Assembly: GCA_964036045.1 (NCBI GenBank)
Contig: OZ038382.1
Span: forward strand, 79,273,918 to 79,337,917
Source: Eutreptiella sp. 'Long Island Sound 2002'
Taxonomy: Eukaryota; Euglenozoa; Euglenophyceae; Eutreptiales; Eutreptiaceae
DNA: 64,000 nt
Direction of reading: 5' to 3'
Below, in pieces: positions 47,492 to 58,274 of this stretch. Position 1 is the stretch's first letter, and every line of letters begins with the position of its first letter. A program made the position numbers and the translations under genes. Below the pieces are notes generated by a model, which searched no databases, was not told the origin of the DNA, and saw nothing but the letters and a program-made list of their open reading frames with translations.

Positions 47492-50400
47492 ATGGTGAAT
47501 TGGCAGAAAGCGGGTAGGACGTGGCCGCGGCCCCACCCCCATGCAGCGCAACTACTGCGTGGGTTGGTATGGGACCAGCACTACCGCCACAGCCACCCCC
47601 AGTGCGAAGGCGGCATGCCCCGGAGCTTCGAGCTCCGCACAGACATCGCCCCCGACAGCCTGCAGGCCGTGGAGGACTGGCTGCGGGCGGAAGGGTTCGC
47701 CTTCCGCTTCCAGCAGAGGCGCTGGAGGACGTGGGCCCGGCCGGACAGGCCTGGCGAAGGCCTGCGCCCCGACGGGATTGAGGAGGACGAGGAGCCCAAC
47801 GTGTACCCGTCAGGCGCCTCGATCAATGTCTCCATGTGGGACATGATCGAGAAGAACTTCCCGGAACCGGGGAGCGAGCGCAGGCTGCAGGGCAGCAGCA
47901 TCGCGTCTCCGGGGAAGGAGAAGGCGCGGTCCGCCGGGGACAGGAAGCGGGACCGGAAGTGGCGGGAGTACCAGGAGTCCCTGGCTGCCGAAGCCGCCCA
48001 AGGCGCCAAGGGCGGAACCCCAGCCCCCAGTCCCCAACGGGCCAATTGTGGTCATCACCCCGGCCACGCCACCCTCGGCGACTTCATCCAAGTCGCCAGG
48101 CAGACCAAGGCCAAGCCCCGTCAGCTGCTCCTGAGGCCCCAGCAGGCCCCAGCAGGCCCCAGCAGCGACGTGGAGTCGGCCCACCGCGGAAGGATGCCGG
48201 CCGACCAGGCCAGCTCCAGCAGCAGCGTTGCTCCCGACAGGGACGTGGCGCGCGCCTGTGAGCGCGTCTCTGGGGTGCCCTGCAACCTTCGGGTTGTCCG
48301 GCAACGGGCCAGGCAGCACAGCGCTGCCGTGGAGGGCGCCGTCGGCATCGCCCAGGAGGAGGCTGCGGAGTGGGCGCATGGCATGGCCATCCACGCCCGG
48401 ACCGTGGCGGCCATTGCGGCCGGACTCACGGCCGTAGCCGCCCATGAGGCAGCGACTGCCCAGGTCAACGGTGAGTTGGCGGCAGCCGACGAGGAAGCCC
48501 GCCTGACGCAGGAGGCCATTGCCTGCAGGGAGGCCGAGGTGAGGGCGCTGGAAGAGGCGCTTGCCCAAGAGAGGGCAAAGAAGGAGGCGGAGGAAAGGGC
48601 CCACGCCGAAGCGACGGCCAAGGCCCAGGCGGACGCCGCCAAGAAGGACGCCATCGAGGCCGCGCGACGGAACGAGGCTGAGGAGAAGGCCAAGACGGAG
48701 GCGGAGCTGGCAGCGTTGGAAGCGCAGAAGGCGCGGCTGCAGCAGGCCCGGGAAGCCGAGGCGGCTCGTGCTCGGGAGGAAGCCGAAGTGCGAGCTGCCG
48801 CAGCCACCGCCGCCGCAATGGAGGAGGCAGAGGCCAAACTCCGCCGCGAGACCCCCCCGGGAGGATCACGAGTGGAGACCCTTCGAAAGCTTTTCGAAGG
48901 GGACGCCTCCTCCAGGATGACGCTGGATGAGGCGGACACGGGCAGCAGTGGGAGCAGTGGCCCCACCGCCCATCGACGGAGGAAGGGCAAGGGGAAGACC
49001 CCCGAGAGGCCGCGGAGGCCAGCGGGTGGACACCCCCACGACAGTGACCCCTTCTTCACCGCCAGTGACGGGGATGAAGGAGGCCGCCGACATCGCCAAG
49101 TGGTGGCTTGGACGGGCGGAGGAGGCGGGGACGTCCCCATGGAGCCGGAAGGTGAGGATGAGGATCTCCCTCCTCCCTACCGGAGCTCGGAGTCTTCCGA
49201 GGACCGAGACGCCCAGGTGGGGCGACATGGACGAGGATGACGACATTAACTTCGGCATTACGAAGAAGCGCCCATCCTCGGACCCATCGAGGCGACCTGG
49301 CGGAGACCCACCAGGACCCCCTGGCGGAGGACCATCAGGACCCCCTGGAGGACGCCCACCAAGTGGACCCCCTGGAGGCGGACCAACGGGCAGGGGAGGA
49401 CCCCCTGGACCGGGCGGACCCGGCAGAGGCCCTCCTGGAGGACCCCCTGGGGACCCCGACGACCCACCAGGGAACGGCGATCCGGATGCCACCTGGCGGT
49501 GGATTGTCTACCTCCGCAGGAGAGTCCAGTTGCTCGAGCTGGAGGTAGACACGGGCAAGGGCGAGATGGCTCGCATCTCCAGGGTCGCCGCGCACGCGCA
49601 GAAAGAGCTGGACATCGCCAGGGCCGAGACCAAGAAGCTGAACACGGTCATCAGCGGCCTGCAGCGGAGGCTGGACGCGCTGGAAGCCCGTGGGAGCGTC
49701 GGCAGCGACCACCCACCCCTGGAGTCTGGCTCGTCGGACGACGGCTGGGGACCTGGACCAGGTCCAGGCAGACCCCACGCCCCTGGCGGAGCCCCCAGGA
49801 GTTGCCCCAGCGCCAGTGCCCCCTCTCTCACCGCCCCCTCTCACCACAGCGCGGGCCGCCGCAACGAGCGCGTGCCGCCCGGCAGTGGCAGTGAGGATTG
49901 GCGTGATGAGTGGCTCAGCTCGGACCACCACAACTGCAGTGCTCCGACGCGGACGCCTGTACGCCCCCGACGCCCGGCACCAGCCCCGGTGCCAATCCCA
50001 ATGGCTGGAGGACGTTATGGTGGACTCAGGGACAAGGTCCTCAGAGGAGACGTGGAGTGGGATGTCGCCGAAGGTGAGGAACTGGACCTGGACCTGGAGG
50101 AGTTCGACATCAGCCCGCCGCGTGGTGTACGACGGGAGGCTGCTGAACGCAGCCGCCGGCGCCGTGATGAGGATGCGTACATGGAAGAAGTACGGCGTGA
50201 ACATTTTGGTTCAGCGTACATGGAGGAACCGCGGCGTAGCCACAGGGGTTCCATGGAGGAGATGGACGTGGCGGCCGTGGGAGTCCGTGGGCGAGGCCGA
50301 TGGGAACCTCGGTCGACCTCGCGGCCGGCGTTCATGGTCTCTAAGGCCGCGGATGCCGCCGTGTGGGAAGACTTGAAGGACATCAAGCCCCCCATGTACG

Positions 50401-51812
50401 ATGGCAACCCCCTCAACCTCGACCGCTTCTTGGAGAAGCTGGACGATTGGGGGCTGACCGTCACTGAAGACCTGCCTCCCGCGGATGCGGAAAGATATGT
50501 CTTCAGACGGTTCAGGTACCGCCTGCCGGAAGTGCTCGGAGAGCTATACCTCGTGGCGACCAAGGAGTGGAGAATCAAGACCTTCAAGGAAGCCAAGAAG
50601 TGGCTCAACGAGCAGGAGCGGGTGGACGCTCCGCAGGTGGCTGCCAAGCGCTGGAAGTCCATCAAGCTTGAGCATGATGGACGGGAGATCCGCCTACGGG
50701 ACTGGCGTGACTTCCGAGGGAAATACACCCTCTTCCGCCGCAACGTGGAGGATTGGAACGAGGGTGACGAGCAGGCTCGCCTGCTCTCCATGCTGCCGGA
50801 AGCATGGATCAAGAGGGTCACCAAAGAGGAGTCCAAGCGGGCCAAGTCCAACCAAACGGTCAAGATGATGCTCCCCAAAGAGTATCATACAAACGTGGTG
50901 GCTTGGGCGAAGAAGAACGTGGCCCGGGATGTCAAACGGCACTCCCTGCGGAACGCTCTCCTCATCACCGTCTCGGGCGATCGCGAGAAGACCGCGATGT
51001 GGCGCCTTGACGAGTGTGAGTTGAGCGGCCAGACCATCCGTCTGCAGCCCATCCCGGCGCAGATTAGCTGCGACGAGATCCTGGAGTGGGTTGGCGAGGA
51101 AGTACTCAAGGAGTACCGAAACCTCCACCACACCCGCGGGTTGAGGCCCGGCGACCGCGACGTCAACTACGTTGGCGAGGGACCTGGCGGGGAAGCTGCC
51201 ATGGACCCAGCGGGAGCCGGCGGCGATGAGACTCTCGTCGACGATGACGACGACGATGAGCCCGCCGAAGTGGCCGTGTGTGCCTTCGTGGCCAAGAACT
51301 TGAGCGCGGGGAGCAAACCGGGAAACTGGAAGCCCCTGCAGCAGGGTTGGAGGAAGCAGGAGAAGAGCGACCCTCGCCGCATTGGCGACCCTCCGCTGTC
51401 CTTTGGGGAGTTCATACGTGCTCACCCTCAGGGCTGTTTCGTGTGTTATGGGAGGAAGCGAGGCTTCAACCATGACCACCGAACATGCCCCGTCCAGAAG
51501 GCCGACACGGAGGCTTACAAGGAGGCGCACGGGTCGAAGAAGCGTGCGCCCGCGGGTATCCGGGAAGCCAAGGTGGAGGTGGACAGGGACGAGCTCTCCA
51601 AGCTGGTGTCGCAGGGGACCGAGTTGGCCAAGGAGATCCAGGAGATCAAGAGGAACTGGGTCCCCAGGTCGGACAACAAGAACAAGGAGAACAACCAGAA
51701 CAACCAGAACAAGGACAAGGACAAGAAGCCTACTCGCAGCGAAAGAAGGAAGAAGAGCGTCAACGAGGTTGATGCGGAGGAGAACACCCCGTCTTCCACA
51801 ACCGACGCCCCC
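47492..51812 (+). pseudogene. gag: E3 Gag, about 1440 codons, one frameshift
   Basis: ATG at 47492 (MVNWQKAGRTWP) in the context GCTGCCATGG; the same start is seen in E2. Order: unrecognised N-terminal domain; long Ala/Glu/Arg coiled coil (about 48330-48850); acidic stretch; Gly-Pro collagen-like repeats (about 49300-49480); second coiled coil (49510-49690); capsid region from PPMYDGNPLNLDRFLEKLDD (about 50389); zinc knuckle CX2CX8HX4C at 51435-51488; Lys/Asn/Asp tail. An extra base near 49200 shifts the frame (stop at 49240, onward reading in the next frame); E2 keeps the uninterrupted frame. Unusually large for a Ty3-type Gag. The UAG stop is at 51813-51815. Confidence 0.88.
51435..51488 (+). 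other. E3 zinc knuckle with long spacing
   Basis: CFVCYGRKRGFNHDHRTC: C-x2-C-x8-H-x4-C, four residues longer between the second Cys and His than the canonical knuckle. E4 has the same spacing (26124-26177). Confidence 0.7.
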
Positions 51813-51815
51813 TAG
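51813..51815 (+). promoter_or_regulatory. E3 gag/pol UAG, candidate readthrough stop
   Basis: GAC GCC CCC TAG CGG AGC CCC TGC AGC in one frame, with 17 open codons to the next possible start at 51867 and on into pol. The same sense codons follow the UAG in E2, and nearly the same in E4. Confidence 0.78.
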
Positions 51816-54800
51816 CGGAGCCCCTGCAGCCAAGGGCCCCAGCTAGGGCGGTCGCAGGATGGTGACGTGGAAAGCGCCGAACCATCCCAGTCGGGAGTCG
51901 ATAAGCACAAATGGATTGCCGCGGGCGGATGGCCCGGTCCGGCACCCAGTCGCGGAGGCGGGGTGAGGGCAAGTGAAGGCACGAACCCTTGCACCCGTCC
52001 GTCCTTCGCGACCAAGAATGTGTTTGATGTACTACAGGATCTATCCGAGAGTATCGGAGGATCACCCGGACCGCAGCTGGATGCTGCAGATGGGCAGCCT
52101 GAGCCCATTGTCCACGACCTGCACCAGTCGCTTGTTGAGCTTCTGGAACGGCCGGAGATCCTGAGTTTGCACGCCGTGCGCCGTGTCGGACGCGAGCGGC
52201 AGTTGCATCTTAAGGTCCGTGCCTTATGCGGGGAAGTGGAAAAGGTTTTCGACGTGATGGTCGACACGGGAGCTCAGGTCAGCTTGGTCAAGGCTGGCCT
52301 ACTTCCACCAGAGTGTCTGACCGGCAGTCGGAAACCTGTCAGGCTGAAGGTGGCGAACGGCCAGTACATGGTGGGAGGCACGAAGGAAGCGGCCATTGGG
52401 CTGCAGTTCGTGAACCATCGTGAGCTGAGCCGCCCAGACCTCGGCAAGGAAATTCTCCTGCACGGTCGCTTCTACGAGGCCGAGATGGACTGGGACATGA
52501 TCGTCGGGTACGACTTCATGATGGAGACGGACTCTGGCGTCCTCCCGGCCCAGGCCTCCATGACCCTGTACCAGGACGACCAGCTCTCGTGGCTTTCGTC
52601 ACCTGAGCACCATGTGGAATGCCAATGGATCCACCCCGAACGCAATCAGCTCGAAGTGGCCGCGCTGGACACTGAGCCAACTGGTCCTGCAAACCAGGAG
52701 TACGGCGTAAGGCCGGAAGTGGCGAGCCGAGTTGTCGCGGACTTGGGAGCTTCGGATCTGGCCCTGGATGCGTTCTCTTCAGGAACCTCCGCCCATCTGC
52801 GGGTGTGTTGGAAGTACTGGAGCGCACAGGACTCCGCGTGGAAGAAGCACTCGGGTCCGCATCAGGGATTGATGTGGATCCATTGCCCCCGTTGGGACAT
52901 TCCAAGAGCGATAGCGAAGATTCGCAAGGACCGCTCCAAGGCAGTGCTGGTTGTTCCTATGGGATGCACCGAGGAGGAAACTACCCGACATTGGGTAGCC
53001 TCATTGACCAACATGACCTTAAACAAGGTCGTCCTACCGGCTGGAGAGAGTGTCTATCAGGACGCTAAGGGACAGCCCATGCCACCCCAGAGATGGCCAA
53101 CGGAATTCCACTATGTGGATGGGGGCCTTGATCAGGCCGACACCACGGACTTCGTGTGTGTCAACCGCATCATAGCGGAGCCTTGGAGGCAATGCTTTGC
53201 GGTTCCCCCTGTTGACATCGAAGAATCGGAATCGGAAGAGCCCCTCACTGAAGAGGAGTGGGATCTGGTTCAGGGGTATATGGATCAGCCATTTCACGAC
53301 TGGGGAAACCAGCGTGAGGGCAAGGGCCAGAACAAAGCCTGGTGGGAAGTGGACGCCATCGTCTCTGGTTCCTATGATGGAGATACCTTCGTAAGGAGGG
53401 TACTGGACCACTTGTCCAGCCAGGACGAGCCCATTGGCGGGAACCCACCCACCTACGGTGACCTATTCCGAGGCAAGACCAGGGATGGCCCTTTGGGCCA
53501 CCTGGGAAGACCACCTGAGCCGAAGACAAGCGGGATCGCTACCCCTCAAGTAAGCTCCGTGGTCCAGGTGCCCGGAAAAGCCAAGGCGGAGTCCGATGAT
53601 TGCCCCAAGATTCAGGCATTGAGGGCCAGGCTGAAGCAGAAGTATGGTGATACCTTCTTCAGCAGAAAACCTGTGTTCCCCCCACCGGTGCGTGGACCGT
53701 ATGGCGAGGCCAAGAGACGACTGAAGCAGGACCCCCGTGTGTATCGGCACCGGGAGTTTGCCCTGAGGGGCGAGAGGAAAGAGGCCATGGAGAAAATCCT
53801 CGGTGACTTCATCCAGAGAGGCTGGCTCGAGCCGTGCCACTCCGAATGGGCCTCTCCGTGCTTCGTCGTCCCCAAGAAGGTTGCCGGTGAATGGCGGCTC
53901 GTGGTCGACTACCGCGGCCTGAACGCCCAAACGCAGCACGACAGCTATACGCTGCCCCTCATTGAGGACATGCTGCAAAAGCAACAGCGGCGGAGGATCT
54001 TCACGGTGATTGAGCTGAAACATGGTTATCATCAGATGCCTCTCGCCGAGGAGTCCCGTGCCTGCACAGCCATGAGCACCCCACTTGGACCTCTCCAGTG
54101 GAAGGTGATGCCCATGGGCGTTACCAACGGCAATGCGGCTTTTCAGCGGATGCTGGAGAACCTGCTTGAGCCGGTGCGCGACTGTGCGGACCCCTTCGTG
54201 GACGACGTGATCATCGCGTCTGGGGACCCCAGTATGAGCTACGAGGAGCTCCTGGAGGCACACGAGAGGGACGTCGATCGAGTGCTGGACCTTCTGGTCC
54301 GGCACAAACTCACGGGCAGCAGTGACAAGGCCACCATTGCAGTAAGCGAGGTGGTCTTCGCTGGCCACGTGGTCGGGAACGGGCAGCGAAAGCCCATACC
54401 TGGCAAGGTGGCTGCGATTGAGCACTGGGAAAAGCCCAAGACGGTCTCTGAGCTACGGGCGTATCTGGGGTTCTGCAACTACTACTCGGGGTATATCAAA
54501 ATGTATGCCGAGTATGCAGCCCCCATGACGACCATGCTCAAGGGCAACCGAGAGGAGACCAAGAAGGGGTCCAAGAAGGCTCTGGTCTGGACAGCTGAGT
54601 CCGACCGTGCCTTTGAGGGGATGAAGCAGGCGCTGCTATCCGCAGTGGGTCTGCACCTCGTGGATCCCGACCGAGGGTTCGTCCTGCGCACCGACGCTTC
54701 CGACTACGCCATTGGCGCTGTGTTGGAGCAAGTGCTTGACGACGGGAGGCACGTGCCAGTGGCCTTCTGGGGCCGAGTCCTGGCGGAAGGCCAGAGACGG

Positions 54801-56799
54801 ACGTGGACGCCCCGTGAAAAGGAGGCGTATGCCATCGTCATGGCTCTCAGGAAATGGGCTGGGTACATAGCCCTCCATCCCGTCACCGTCTGCACCGACC
54901 ATCAGAGTCTGCAGTCGTGGCACAAGGAGCGCGTGGACACCCCCTCTGGTCCCGCCTCCCGACGGGCAAGATGGCATGAGACCTTGGCCAAGTTCGATCT
55001 CACGGTTGTGTACATCCCTGGAAAGGATAACACCGTGGCGGACTGTCTCAGCAGGTGGGCCTATCCCGCCAGCAAGGGCATGACGGATATCTCTGCCCAT
55101 GGCGATGAGGCTGAGACCGCTGAAGCCAAGAGGATCATCAAAATGGAGCGCCTGATGGAGGAGGAGGGTGCTAAATGCTTCGTCGTCATGGCTGCGGATG
55201 CCCCCCTCGCGTCGAGGGTGAGCAGAGCGGTCAGTGTACTCGCCCCTGTGGGAGCTGAGTCCGACAAGCACCTCTTCCCGGAGTCTTGCCTCCAGGACGG
55301 CTGGACCGATGATTACGCCAAGTCTGAGGCCTTTGCGGCCGAGTATAGGGCTGTGACCAACCCTGATGACGGGCAGAAGTGGCCAAAGGGGCTGACTGAG
55401 GAAGATGGCAAGCTCTACCGGAATGGTAAGCTGCTAGTACCAGAGTCCCGGGTGCTCGAGCTGTGTGCAGCTTGGCACCACCACATGCTGCACCCAGGGG
55501 TCAAGAAGCAGGCTCTTGACATGCAGCGTCGGTTCGAGATCGACCATATCGTTCTCTACACCGCCATCAAGAAGGTCAGGAAGGGTTGCTCGGTCTGTCA
55601 GGCCTGCAATCCCGATAACCGGAACGTCAAGGGGGAAGCCCAACGGACCCCGGTTCCTGACCAGCCCATGGAGAGCGTGGCCATGGACGTCTTCTCCATG
55701 CCCGAAGTGCACATTGGCAAGGAGACCTTTGACTGTGTGGTTCTCTGTGTGGACCGCCACAGCGGCTACGTTGTAGCCGTTCCGGCACGCAAAAAGGGGT
55801 TGCTTGCCAAGGAAGTGGCAGTCATGATGATTCGTCATTGGCTGACCGTCTTCGACATCCCCCGCACCATTTGCAGTGACCGAGGGCCCCAGTTTACTGG
55901 TGGCTGGTTCAAGGCTATGTGTTCCCTCATGGGGATATGTCATGCCAAGAGCGTCGCCTATCTCAGCCGGTCTAACGGCCGTGCTGAAGTGGCTGGACGG
56001 CAGGTGTTCGAGAAGCTGCGCAAGATCCACATCACCAATCCACGTCGGAACTGGTTCGAGGAGATGTGGCCTGCTCTGAAGGCCCATCATGACACCCCCA
56101 CTCCGGGCGGTTTGTCCCCTCACCAGATTCTGTTCGGCAGGGACCCCCTGGGTAGGGGACTTCCCTTGTCTGGTGATGGCATGGCTATGGATGCCAAGGA
56201 ATTCTTCGCGCGGCAAGAGCAAACGGCGCGGGACATCCGCCAGCAGCTCGAGAAGGAGCATGCTGAGCGTCAGAAGTTCGCCCCGAGCTCGGCAGCGCAA
56301 AAGTTCAGGGTGGGAGACCCGGTGTGGGTGATCAGACCCCGCCCCATGGGCACCCACCGCACCAAGACCTGGTTCACACCCGGCGAGGTGGTCCGCAGGA
56401 TTGGTGAGGACACCTACCGCATCAAGTTGGGTCACGGACAGTTCCGGGGTGCGCCACGAGAGTCAACTCCGTGTGCGGGAACCCGACCTCCGTGGCCAGC
56501 ATGTGTCCCTGAGCTATGCCGCACATGAGGCTGATTCGGATGATGACTATGCTGAGCAGGACGACTATACTGTCGAGAAGATCCTGGCTCAGCGTCCGTA
56601 AGCCTCGGCACCCGGAGGTCTGGAGTTCAAGGTTCGTTGGCGAGGCTATGGGCCGTCCCACGACACCTGGGAACCCGTCTCCTCGTTCGTGCCGCGGGTC
56701 AATACTCCCTTCATGGAGTACATCCAAAAGCACAAGACCAAGATCCACGTTTCGGACTTGGCAGCACTCACCCGGGCGATTGCGGCCAGGGGTGCCTGA
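51816..56799 (+). pseudogene. pol: E3 Pol: protease to chromodomain, damaged only at the end
   Basis: Residues counted from 51867. Protease DTGA 133-136. Methyltransferase-like segment about 275-420 with LDAFSS and WIHCPRW where NPPF would be. Linker with NPPTY 526-530. RT about 600-800: IELKHGYHQM puts Glu716 where the first catalytic Asp is expected; FVDD 777-780. RNase H D943, E986, D1011, D1059. Integrase HHCC with C1241/C1244 and core D1274, D1338, E1374 (D-63-D-35-E). The frame shifts near 56445; the chromodomain (YTVEKIL, KVRWRGYG, TWEPVSSF) follows with a TAA at 56599 and ends at the TGA at 56797. Open for about 1530 codons, so otherwise well preserved. Confidence 0.93.
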
Positions 56800-58263
56800 T
56801 CAGCGCCCTGAGCTCTCCCCTGATGTGTTTTCAGCGCTTGTGAGGTCGACGGATCGTCCCTTACTTGCTTGCTCTCTTCCATCTTTCGGTGACCTGCCAT
56901 CAGAGTGGCCATATACCCCCCCCTGCTGTATCCAGAGGAGGATGGCCCCTCTCTTCTTCTATTTGTCACTCCCCCCCCTGCTGAATCCTTGGGAAACCAG
57001 GTATGGCGACTGACCTTCATGTTTCTGAGCTCTTGGGGCCTTGAAGCCCATACGACGTTGCGCAACGGATGCCGCTGTCATCGGCATTGCGATTTTTTGG
57101 TGTGTGGTCTGGCTCCATGGCACTTGCAGAATCCAGACCAGTCGACGTGTGTCTCGAGACTATATATGGCCTGGACTCAGGCGTTTTCCTGTCCACCCTC
57201 CTGCATATGCCTTATCCTAACCAGGGCGTGGTTTGGCACTCTGTCCAGAGTGTGTTTACACGCCTGTTAACCTGATTATTGCTTACTTTCTCTGTTCTCC
57301 AGGATATGTGCATCTGTATGTTAGCCCATCACTGAGTGTGGACTGTATTTCACGGGATCGGATACGAAGGTGCCCTGAGTCGCCGTTTACGTGCTATTAC
57401 TTGAGGTCCAGCCTGGACCAGTACCTACATACAGTTTCTTCTGTTTGAGTGCCTGTGATACCGTGTTGCCCTATTCGCTGTGATGTGGAGATCCTGATGG
57501 CGCCAGGCGGGAAGCCCAGTTGCCTGACTACACTCCCAGCGGTCCGCCACTGTCAGTCCCAGTGTGAGCCTACCGACTCGCAGACGCACTTGCAGTCGGA
57601 TGGCGGCCTCCGGTGCTCCTGACCTCGGTCAGTCTGCCTGGGAAACTGGTGGTTTGAGGAGTCGACGCCTCCGCCCACACTGCATGAGGACTCCCTCATG
57701 TATGGCCTTCGTGGTAATAGGGCGAGGGAAAAGAGGGCCTTGATGCCCGATCCCTTCAGGAGGAGCTCCCTTAAGATCTCTTAAGGAGTTCGGCTGTATC
57801 ACTCTGGACTCGCGTCGTATGGATATGGACATGGTGCGCCCGAGGAAGGACCCGTGGGGACTCTCCCCAGTCGGCGGGCCTTGGGAAGCTTGGGGCAGCC
57901 TGATGGATCTTTGTGGTCGCTCTCGACCTGTGGGACCACCTCGGTCGTCGTGTGTCGCCTATGTTGGCCGTGTATGCCACTGCCACTGTGGTGGTGACCG
58001 TAGCAGCCGGCACCCGGTGCGCCTGGTATGGGTTAACGGGTCCTTTGGATGCCGAACAATCGCCGCCAGGACCCGGGACTTGATACTTGATACTATACAT
58101 GTGCTACGAGCTTATACAGCATCATACCCATCTTACTGTGGAGTTTGGAACTTAACCTGCGAATCAGCCTGAAGTGAGGATGTGACACCCCCCTTTCAGG
58201 ATATGGTCCTGGGTACCCGCTGCCATGCGTGGGTGTTATCGAGCCCCCCCCAGGGTTTGCTCT
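56800..58263 (+). other. E3 3' untranslated region
   Basis: About 1.46 kb between pol and the polypurine tract, similar to the E2 3' region. An open frame at 57819-58172 shares stretches with E2 (GSFGC, TIAARTRDLILDTI) but has no recognised domain. Confidence 0.6.
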
Positions 58264-58274
58264 AAGGAGGGGGG
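58264..58274 (+). promoter_or_regulatory. E3 polypurine tract
   Basis: AAGGAGGGGGG directly before the 3' LTR start TGAAGCGG. Confidence 0.88.

Noticed and set aside
50694-51833. Minus-strand frame of 379 codons opposite E3 gag (and 17416-18525 opposite E2 gag)
   Set aside because: The pair reflects the homology of the two gag genes; the sense frame carries the capsid and zinc knuckle motifs.
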